From Phorcus lineatus (taxonomy: Eukaryota > Mollusca > Gastropoda > Trochida > Trochidae): DNA of 64,000 nucleotides. Made by a program: the position numbers and the translations under genes. The stretch is from the NCBI GenBank assembly GCA_921293015.1, contig OV121086.1, positions 41,867,402 through 41,931,401 of the forward strand, in the 5' to 3' direction. The stretch's first letter is position 1. The number at the start of each line of letters is the position of its first letter. This document shows, one piece after another, positions 13,501 through 25,500 of the stretch. Below the pieces are notes generated by a model. That model was given only the letters and a program-made list of their open reading frames with translations. It did not search any database and was not told the DNA's origin.

Positions 13501-16500
13501 GACAATGTTATTTTAAAACCAGCCAATGTACAGTTACAATATTTGTACTCTTTTAATTGCACAATATTTGTACTCTTTTAATAGAAGTCATAGTAGAAAT
13601 GAAGTACACAATTTTATGGATATTCAACTTCTTTATTAACATATTGGCAAATCTGTTAATAACGAAGTTGAATATCCATAAAACCACGTACTTCACAATA
13701 CTTGTACATGTAAATCGGATACATGATATCATCTCATGTTCATTCATAAAACTGTTTATCAATTCAATTGAAAACTTTTGGTTTTCATATAATAGGTATT
13801 TAAAGGTGAATAAAGAAGATATATTCATATCAGTTTATTTTGGGTCAAAGCCAAATATCACAGAGTGACACACTAACAGTGACAGAAATGTACTAATTTT
13901 AAATTGACCAATGCGAAGTTTCTCTTTAGGCCAACCTGTTTCATGAACATTAAGTCCCTTTATACCTTTTTCATCTCAAAAAAACAAGAATTTCAATAAT
14001 ATTTTGTTAATCCTGTTTTCAGGGCTGTTGGAGTAAAAGGATTAAGAACAAGAGTTAAATGATTTATTTAGACTTAAAGAGTCAGTTCAATTAGCAATCA
14101 GTCCATCATGAAACATGAAGGAGTTGTCAAATCTTAATCAACCAAAATGTTACCCTGAGTAACACGATTCAACTGTGTTGTGTTATAATCATGTTCTAAT
14201 AACACATATGGATAAAAAGGAATGTCTCCTTGAATTTCATTTCCACAAAAATACCCTAAGGCAGGACTGTCCTTTTAACAGTTGACTCACATTTTCATCT
14301 CAGCTTCGATGGCCTGTATCCTCTTCCTCAGATTGGCACACTCCTCCTTCAAGGCCATGAACTCTGCTGAAGAAAAGCATTAGTTATTGATATGGACTGG
14401 ACACATGGACAAGCCAGACACAATGCAAGGGTGACAGTCATTGAATACACTGACCAGACTAGTTTCTTGCATGGCAAAGGCGCAATGTTCCTGGATAAAA
14501 CTTGCCCATCCTTTGAAGCAGGTATTACCATGTACAATATGTAACCTTAGACTTCTAAAACTAAGGACAGCCTACTTTTAGCTTTTAGCAATACCATATC
14601 ATAGCCTGTATCGAAGAGTTGAGATTCCTGTTACTGGCCATTTAGTTAAGCTTGAGTTGATGAATTCAGCAGGATAAGGATTGACTTAACACGCTACCTG
14701 TTGAATAAGGTATTTCCAAAGAATTTTCAGTGGCCATTTCTAAAGAATAAAAAGTCATCAACAATATGAAAATCGGGGATATTGCAAGCCCTTTAGAAAA
14801 TGAATTAAATTTTAAAATTTCAAAGATTTTGTATTTGATAGATAATGCAGGCATCAAAATAATATTGGCAAGGATTATCCCTCAAACTGACCGTAATGAA
14901 CAACACTGACAGAGTAAGATAACACAAATATCAGCTCGGGCAACAGCTGGAGAAAAAGGTCGACAAGATGTTGAAATAATGAATGACTAATGTCAGATGA
15001 ACCTCTCAGCTCAACCATGTAACTGTTGTGAATTTCGAATAAAATAAAATGACTACCTGTCTGAAATGATCTACCTGTCACAAATACCTGGTGTGAACAA
15101 TGAATAAAAGCGTGCAACTACAGTGAAATGATCTAGGAGTAACCTTATGCTATAAGAAATGATTTCTTAAAGATTATGTTACAACCAGATGAAGGCTTTC
15201 AAAGGTAGAAACATGTTGAGAAAATCTTTGAATGAACCATATGGCTGTAGGCTAATATTTGATTAAAAATTGAACAAGAAATAATTCTGGCCAAAGACCT
15301 ATGACATTTTTGTCCAATTTTTCGACAATGAAGAAGAGAGACAGCTTTACCTCTTGTTCGAGGAGTCTGTCGACTGGAAAATGAATCGCTGCGGGTATTT
15401 TTGGATCCATGCAAATCTCGTTTGTCTTTTTTCTCGGTTTCTAATTCCTCTTGAAGATGTTTTAGCTTATCTGAAGGGGTAGATAATCAAGAACTGGTGA
15501 ATTAGCCCATCTACCAACAATGACTTACATGCTGTTAACTTTCATGCCTGCCTGTATGTTAGACTCCCATGCTTGTTAACCTTTAAACCTCAACTTACAC
15601 CTCCAAGCATGCAGTGTAAATCTTGTCCATTTTCTGAAATGATTCCATGAGGTGGGATGGAACTATGATAAATAGGAATTTTGTTAGAAATAGATGCAGA
15701 ATATGCCCTCCAATGATATGGCGATGATGACAGTGTAGAACTATCCATGCAAAGCACAGACCAAAATCAAAACAGAGTGACATCCAGAGTGACATCCAGA
15801 GAAGCAAAGAGAGGCAAAAATATATATCAAGAGGCATCCATAGAATAAACAACAGACATCCAAAAAGCAAACTAGAGACACCCTACAAATAATCAAGAAA
15901 CTCTAAAAAGGAAAGAATGGAGAGTAGAAAACTAAAACCATGCAGGGTGCAGATTTACTCAAAACAGAAGAAGAAAGAAGAAATAATACATATAGAGGGG
16001 AGGGGTATGGTTACCACGATTTTGGATATGTAAATGATCCAATTTGTGAAATTTGTATACATGCAATGAGACACTGTCAAGCAATGAGTTGCATTAATTG
16101 ATTTTCTTATTTGCTTTTAAAACATGTCTTTAACACTTAACCAGTCATGCAAACTCTTTAAACAAAATATATTTGTTTTTACATTTGGTTAGATAATAAA
16201 CTAGTTTTACAAAGTTACACAGGTTTTTAGAAATAAAAGTTTTTATTATATATTTGACAGAACTTAAATCATTCATCAGCTTCAATAAGAATTCACAAGA
16301 CAACAAATATCTCCAAGGGCCAAAGGGCCAAAGGGCTTGTTGTTTAATCGAGTCCTTTAAAAAGTACAGACTAAACCTGGTAGATAGAAAGACAACAGCA
16401 CTGATCATGCTGTGTGAAGACTTACTTTTGAGTTGCTCTGATTCGTTGTGACTCTGTTTCGTGCTCTGTTGGGCCTCTTGAAGTTGTCCTGTAAACAAGT

Positions 16501-19500
16501 TTTCTTTTTAGTACACCAGGGAATTATCCAAAAAAGATTTAAAACATTTTGAATAGTTGTGATACTAATGGTGAAATTTATGAAAAAATTATTCATCATT
16601 GCTGTAATAATAGAATTAAGACTATTTAATACCCATTTACATGTTAATTTTGTCAAAAAATGACAAAAGAGATACCTTTCTAAATCTAGTTAAACATCAT
16701 CTATGTTATCAAAAGCATGAAATGAAAACCACCAAAAACAAGACAATGAATACTAAAGGCAAAGCAAAACTCTTGTTAGAAACTGAAACATTTAGTTAAG
16801 GTAATCAATCCTGTAAAAAGCGATAAACTATTATTTTCAGATGAATTCAGTTGATTTTAATAGATTCACATAAAATATGTATTCAAAATTTGAATTCAGA
16901 TAAATAACCTACTTTTCGTATTCTGAAGACATGTCACTGTCTCCTTACGACTAGATCTCTCACTTTCAAGTTTTTCTGTCAAAAAAATTTATTGAGAAAT
17001 ACTTTCACATGAAGAAAACAAAAGATATCATAAGAACACACTGAGTATTTCATTGTGATACATAATTAATATAAAGTTTTTGGCATAATACTTATTAATA
17101 ACCATGCTGTTATTTCCCATCACCAAAGCAAGTTGCTAGGAAATTGGAATGTTTGCTATCTGAGTGAGAGGGTGTCTATGGACAGAAGCTATGGAAGAGT
17201 GTCAAGCTTTAGTGACAAGAGTTGTCTACCTTGTTCATACAGCTACGACCTATGAGGAGTTGGGGTTACAATTAAAAGAACTTTTGAAACAAGGGAAAAG
17301 TTAGAAAAGAGATCTTACAAACTCAGTTTTGTTACTTAAATATTATGAATAAGTCTTTGAAAACTCCACAATAAACTAAGTATTTTCTACAGGAGAAGCT
17401 GCTAAGAATTAATTGAATAACATCTTGAGTTCTGACATAATCATTAAACCTTAGACAAATACAAAAAGTTGTTTTAAAAAAAAGGTCGCAAATCACTCTT
17501 GAATATTGTAAATTAATCTTTAAGAATAATTTAGATCTTCAAATTCTTTTTTTTGTTGATGTCAATTTTACTTACATTTTGCTGAAGCGAAACTGGTTAC
17601 ATATTGAAGCAACCATATCATAAAGCAGATATATTTGTTATTTTCTACACAACCCAACCAGTTAACAGATTGTTAGTAAGTTTTAACATATGTTCATACA
17701 GGCTGATGGAGTCATTTTTCACAATAGAGTACCATAAATCTCATTAATAAAAAAAAAAGATCTAAGATAAAACAGGTTCTAGATCTGACAAAATGGTTTG
17801 TCTCGTCTGATTTAGTCGTCATTTGTAGTACCTCACATGAGCTGTCATGAAACCAGTGGCTGAAAACTGGGTATGGTGCATACATCCATCTTAGCGCTAA
17901 GAACCTTTACAAAAATGTTGTCACTAAAAGTTACAATACAATGGTCATGTCATCTTGTTAGGTGATAAGTGATTTATTGGGATATGTGAAAAAAGGATTT
18001 ATATTCCTAATACTTATCTTAACATTTTTTCAAAACATTGCCCCAGGTAAATCAATATCATTCATTAAAGTGATCTTCAGAGTCTGGTCTTGCCGTAGCA
18101 AATTTTTTAAGACTCAGAAGATCAAAGAAAGCAATCAAATTATTTTCCTTAATGAACTTGCACAATATTTTCCTTCTAATCTTAATCTACAGCCACAAGA
18201 TATCACCTACATTATCATGTTTCAACTAGACAAAGTGTGAATCAAGTATTAAAGACATCATGTCATATTGTCCATTAATAACAAACAGCTTACTGTCAAT
18301 GTCATACCACTAGATCTACCATCATGTCAGACCTAGAATATATTGCATTCAGGTCTGAATTTTAATCAGATCGGGGCAGGTCGCAACTCACGCTTCAGGG
18401 TGTCTGTCTCCACCTGATTTAACCGGGATTGTTCTTGCTCATCCAGAAGACGATCTGTTAGGCGGCCATGCCGGGTCAAAGTTCATAGGTCATAGCATGC
18501 ATCAACATGCAAGGGAGATAATTGGGAGAGAAGAGGTGAGAGAGGTGCTGTTAGAGGTGATGGTAGGACTTGTTGTATGTTTCTTATGAATGTTTTATAG
18601 GATGGATGATGTATAAACAATAAGGCACAGACAAGATTTTATTATATTTCATGGACTTCCAACATGTCTATGCTTACATCTGTTGTTCCCCGAGTACACC
18701 CTCAACAAGAAATAAGGACTCTTTAACAAAGTGAACTAAATTGGAATTGGCCTTGGGCCAAAATAAGTTTTGCAGTAAATTTCAGTTTTAACTGATAAAG
18801 TTTCAAGGATTGGTCAGGAAAATGCATTAGCTACTAGGTATTTTCTGGGACCAGCCGGAAATTAACTGATTAAGAATTTTAGAATCATTTCGAGATTATT
18901 TCCCAGTTTTGTGCCATAACAAACTCTATGAATAGTGAACCTTAAAGAAACTTTTGCTATTGAATTTATAGTGCTAAACCATTCTGTGTGGCAAATATAC
19001 AGGAATAACAACTCCTTTATATTAACAATCATGTTGGAAGTGCCATGATGTTTCCAACATATTCAAATTTATGAATTATCAACATTATATTAATCAACAA
19101 TGAACATTTTAGGTTAGTTTAACAAATTATGTAACATTTTCATTAACAATTTATCCTTTAAGAACAAAAAACTCCCTTATCCTGTTAGGAACCAAAAGTT
19201 TATACTCAACAACAAAAGTTTATGACAATTCCACTTTGCAATATTAAGTATTAAGGTTTTATATTACTACTGACTGTCGATTGATACTTGATAATTCAAC
19301 ACTGATGTGGTGCTTAACCTTTTGCTGTTGAGTATTTAACACATGTGAGAAACAGGAAAATAAAAACAGAATAAACAATGAAATGTTACTAGGAAAGCAA
19401 ACAATGAATGATGATGCCTCTAGTATGTAGTACTGACCCCTCAAATCTAAAATTTGCTGTTTCACATCTTTAGTCGCAGATTCTGCTTTTCGTAATTGGT

Positions 19501-22500
19501 CTGAAAGAAGGAAACAGTGGCAGCTCTAAAAATTCATTCAAAGAAAAGTTGGAATGATTGCTAATCTCGATCTAAAGATTAAACAGGAGTTTTCGAGCAT
19601 GAAAAATATCACTTGTCCACCCTTTTGAATAGATCATCATGGAAATATCATTCCAAAACAGCCTCTTAAGGCTCACTAAAACATCAATAAGACAATTAGC
19701 AAACAGTAGATCTATCTTGAATTACATTAATACACCTGACTGAAATTATCTCTTGTATGTATGGAATCTAGCACAACGCAGGGACATTTAATTCAAACTT
19801 CAATAAAAAGTTCCTATGGACTTCCTACTTGCTTTTGTTTTCAAAAGTGTTTACAAACATCAGGGTGATCTGTTGCTGATGGAGACAATAACAGAGGACA
19901 GAGCAAGGAAGGTAACACTGCACACAGGACAAGCACCACCCTCTCCCCAGAGGTTACTCATGTCATGTATTCTCACATTACCTATGTTATCATACGCTTG
20001 TTCTGTTGTATGACAGATGAAAACTGATTGGTTTCAAGTTTTGTTTAGCAAAGTTTCAAAAGTTTCAAAAGCATTTGATCTGTTTCAGTATGTGTCAGAA
20101 AGACTACAGTACATGCATTACCAACAAATCCTTCACAAGACAATTTCAAGTCAGGTAATGACAAAAAAACAAAAAGGCCTTTGATCGGATAGGTAAATGC
20201 TGGTGATGCTGATATGTAAATGCTCACCTTTGGAGGTGTTTAAAGGTAATGTGGAAACAATGAGTGTTGCACAACCTCTGTCAGGAGAAAATGAACAAAT
20301 TCAACCCTAGCATTTGAGGTCTAAAAGTTTGAAATTACTTTCTATGTATACAAGATTTAGTCAAGATGCAGAGACCTACCTGACATGTGATAAACCTTTC
20401 AGGTAGTGTGTGTATACATCACAGTCTTTCAAGACTATGCAGAGACTCCCCCAACATGATCCATTTACAGATATTTTGAGGATCGTGCTAGTCTCATTTT
20501 CATGTAAAGGTATGAGACTTGACCAATTACTTACTATAAATATGATAGGTGATGTCTAAGTATCAAGCTCAAACCTTGTCTAAGAACACACATACCTTAG
20601 ACATAAAATATGACAGGATTGAGTGGGATATTCTGCTGATGTTTCAACATCCCCTGACTCAAGTGAGTCAACTTCAATAAGCATGGAACAAAGAGACACT
20701 GAGACATACCCTGCAGATCTGATACTGTCTCCTGACTCTCCCGTGCCTGCCTCTGTGCCTCCAGCAACTGTCCCTTCACAGCCAAAGTCTCGTCACTGTG
20801 CTTCTTTGCTCGTGCTTTACTCAACTCTAGCTCGTCTGTATCAGAAGATGTGATGTTCAGTAAACAAGGATTTTCAAATCATTTCAAGGTGTATCATTGT
20901 TATGAAATCCCTATATGAAGTACCATGTGAGTTATAATATCACAGTTCAAACATACATAGGTAAGGTAAAGTCATATATTAAACATTCTTAAAGATTTTT
21001 TATTTTTACAGCATAATCACAAACATGAAATAGTCACAGTCAACACAGTTACAATATTTAAGAACCCAAGTTTTGAATGGGACTAATATTAATGGCATTG
21101 AATTTTATTGAAGACTAAAAAGATTTGCAGATATCAATATATTAACAACCCCAATTGGAAAGAAGATCAGTTAAAGAGCCACTCCTTGATTTTTATAACA
21201 TATTATTTACTTTTGATACGAACTTAAATGTCATCTGTGGTGATATAAAATCCAAACATCTTAACTTTTCATGCCCAAAAGACATACATATGACGAATAC
21301 TGGTTTTCCATGAAAATCTCAAAACAGCCTTATAAATGCACAGAGGTGTAGATAGCACGTCCAAAATACATGGATACTAGTTATATAACCTAAAAAACAC
21401 TATCAACTGCTAACTGCCCTTCTGGCTGTTTAAAATAAGTCTCCAAAATTACGTTTGACTATTTGACATGCGCCACTGTCCGGTTTTCGATCATTATTGC
21501 GACGTTCTATCTTCATATTGTCAGTGTAAAAAAAACATTAAGCTTTAAAATGTGTTTTTTTCGGTAACAGTTGATACTTCGCGATCAAATGACACCATTA
21601 AGTTTGGCATATATGACTCCAACAACTCACGGACTGGCTCTTTAACTATAAAAGTTCAACATACCTCTAGACTTTCTGAGTTCCACTTCAGCCCTCCGTT
21701 GTGCTTCCCTTGCTTCATCTATTAATGCTGCAACAGCACATATGTTGTGAGATATTGTACATTTAGATAACAAAGACAAGTTGCTTCAAGACAAAAAATG
21801 TTTTCAAAGCAATAAAAACTGATACTAAGAATGTTAGTATCATGCAAGATAGGAGAGTTTGATTATCCTTGATTTGCCTGAGCCAATCCTGAAAAAGCAG
21901 GTACCTGATAGAAACATAAGATCTCAGGACTGTGATGGAAACTTATGTACTTAAGTCGGAGTCAGAGTCACAAGAATCAAGCCCTTTTCAAGAATTCAAG
22001 TTACCTGTATTCAACAAAAACTGTACAAAGCAGTATGCATTGCACTTATCATTGACTGAACTAAAGAACAACTTCTAGAAAGCCACTAAAGGAGTTGAAC
22101 CAAAGAACTTTTATCCAATTCTGGGATGACCTTCATCGCTGAACACCCAAATAGAAAACCAGACACTGTCATCACCCCAGTACCTCAAGCAAAAGTACTC
22201 AATGTCCTCACCTTTCCAGTTGTCATCATCAGAGAGATCACTGAGACTGGAGGAGGAAGAGCTGGAGAGATGGTTGGACATGCCGTTGAGGGTCGTCTCA
22301 TCGTCCACCGGTGATGAGGAGGCCAGGAGTGTTGTCTCTGCCTTCTCCTGCTGGGGCAACTTGAACACTGCCAGCTCGGACTCTAGCTGCTCTATTTGAG
22401 CTGCAGCACAGACAACAGCAGATAAGCAATGTTTAGTTCAATATTCTACAGTATCAAAAAAGTCCTGAAAGCTGTCTACTGCATCCACAGTGGCTTAACT

Positions 22501-25500
22501 GTACACTTAATATATGGACTGATAAACAAGTTACCTATATGATAGCATCAAAAAGACTCTAGCAGCTCAATTTCAAACTAAATGATTGTTAGTGAATACT
22601 AAGACTTTAAACAATATTTACTATGAGAATGGATTCATTCCAGATGTCAAGCAAATTAATTCACCTTCTAAAGACTGGATGAGACTGTTGCTACTGTCAC
22701 ACTGTTGTCGAGATTCTTTAAGTTGCACTGAAAAGAATATATCAATTCAATATTTGATACACAATTATCATAAAAAATCTTTACAACTGAATACAGATTT
22801 TGATGATAACCTGTTTGGACACAAGGATTCTCACTTTCAAATATTTTGAATAAGGAAAATAAACGAATAATACAAATGTTTAACAAGATCACTCACCATA
22901 TGTTGAAACATCATGATTACATTTTTAAAAGGATGAAATGTTTCAAACAATCTGATAAAAGAATTCAAAATTCATTGGATACTAAAAAAAGTTGAATTAA
23001 GAGATATGGCATATTAATTTTAAATGTTTATATCACAAATAACTCTTCCTGAAAATTGTCTTTATTGACATTATTAACTTTTGAAATTAAGTTATCATTT
23101 GCTTGATAACTTAATTAACTTCATCACGTTTTACAAACGATTTTTAAATGCCTTTAGATAAACCCAAACAAAATTATTACATATCATTTTTGTTAATTTA
23201 CATGTTGCAAAAAAGGTTTTAAACATATCACCCGAACAACTCTTGCTGGCTGAAAGTCTTGTCCAAGGATCAGGCAAATGATTAGACTTTGTTAATGTAA
23301 TCATCTTGTAATTGTTATATAAAATAAACTAGTGTACAGCACTTTATGTAAACAGCATCATCTTTTATTGATCATATTTCAAGAATGTATTGGGGGAGGG
23401 GAATAGGATATCAGCTAATAATGTTGGTGCTTTGCATGAATTTTATCTGATCCTGCAATTAGAATTAATCTGTATAGATTAACAGGACTTAATTACTGAA
23501 AATTGGATCAGAGAGTTAAGAATCATCATACACCAAAATTTTAGTATTAATGTTTAGTTATTGACATCTCAACAAAAGATCTTTCTGATAGTGTTGTTAT
23601 CCATTTATTTTAAATTGATTAGCATGATCCACAATAAAAATAGATAAAGATTAAAAGAGAAGAAACATTTTCTTTTAAAACACAAAATAACAAATTAAAT
23701 CTTCATAAATGTTTTTCATTGCTGTAAAAGATGAAGAGAGAAGAAATTGATGCCGTATTAAGCTGATGAAATCTTCTATCACTTGGTTAAATACACATGA
23801 GCAAACACTTCTAAGAGAGATAAAATTACCTACTTAATAAAAACTTTAACTGTTGTGAACATTACTCATTTACAAGATTAAGAAATTGAGATTTTTTTCA
23901 AGTAACAATTTTTCAAAGAACGTTTTGTCTCAAGGTGTGCAAAAAAAGAAAGGCTGCAGATAGGCATTGCGAGCAATGTGACACAGCAACTGCACACACA
24001 AGGTTATATAGATATTGAGTGTGCCCACAGGAAGCGATGAATGAAAAGAATGAGTTATTTCCCTTGTCTTTACTTGAATGTATTATACTGCCATTGTAAA
24101 CAGTTATCGAACCTTACATCTTTACTTAAAGTAACTTTTCAAGAGTTAATTTTCTAAAGCATTCTTTAGAAGAATATTAGACAATCATCAAGTAGAAAGA
24201 TACTTTTAGTTTGTATCAAATAATGTTCCTGTACTAAAGACAATTCAGTTATTTAATTTTTAGGAATAGAGACATTAATTGACTGAGTTTTATGCAAAAG
24301 CAGATGTATAAATCCAATGATAAAAGCATCATTTTTGGCAAAGCTGCATGTAATTCAAATATCGAATTACAATGATATCACAACCAATATATGAGAAAAT
24401 AATTTCATGTCTTTTTAAAAAAGACAAGTTGTGTACAGTTTCACAATGTCCAGACAATACTTATAGTCTAATCCACACATGCGAAGCAGCTTATAGTACA
24501 TCAATGGCAACAAAAGTGGCGACACTTACTTTTCATATCAGCCAAGGCATTTTCCATCATTTGGTTCATATGTGTATCAGACAGCTTTACTTTTTCTGTA
24601 CGAAACGGGATGAGAGAAACGCACAATGTGAGGATGAATGAACGCTCCAAAGAGTCGTACTTTAAGGGATGTCACAATATCACAATATTTCTTTTAAATA
24701 ACTTACCTCTACCTCAATTTTCATATAATAAGATGAGTGAATAATTCAGGCATTGATTTCATTCTGAAGATACTTTTTTTCTATCTTCACTAAAAAAGGA
24801 TGTATCCCTTCAAATTTGCTCTCCACAAAACTATTCTGATAAACTACAGGTACTTTAATCATCTAACTCATATATGATTGTTAAAGTGGAACTAGAAAGA
24901 AGAAAGCTAGACCTGTTACTGGGGCCAAAACTTAAAACTAACCTCTTGACATCATCAACACATAAATTACAAATGAGATTGAAGGACATACTTAACCGTA
25001 AAAAAATTTCGATAAAAAATTTCTACGCAACAAATATGTCTTTCATCTCTTCATAGTTTCCAGGTTAGTCTAATATTGATCATTTTATTAATGTTTTGAG
25101 TTTGGCACTCAGAAAGCTGTAAATCTTTTATATTTCTGAATTGTGACATCCCTTCTTACATCACAGCACAATGATCCGTATATCATTCCGTGCATGCAAA
25201 CAAACTTAGGTCTTGGACAGGACAAAACTGGACTGATCAAACTTAAAACCCATACCAAGCCAACTCAAAAATGAATTAAATTAAATTATAAAACTTGAAA
25301 AATATTACTGATTATTTGAATTAATTTGAATTAAGTGTTGAATACAAAATTAACAGATTGATTGGAAAAGCACTAGTCGTCTTATCCAATTTACAAACTC
25401 TGAAATCAATAAACCAAAACAAAATTGGAACTGGGACAAAGTAAACAGTAAAATACTGCACTGTGAGTAACTTAGTCATCAGTCTTGACAAAAGTTACGA

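Noticed and set aside
13553-13868. Two opposing frames of 91 and 103 codons
   Set aside because: Both are produced by the foldback element, which reads similarly on either strand; Phe/Ile/Asn-rich, no domain.
16145-16498. 117-codon minus-strand frame
   Set aside because: Only its first ~21 codons (e24) are coding; the rest is read-through into the intron past a GTAAGT donor. The same holds for the frames at 20597, 22111, 32748, 33768 and 47949.
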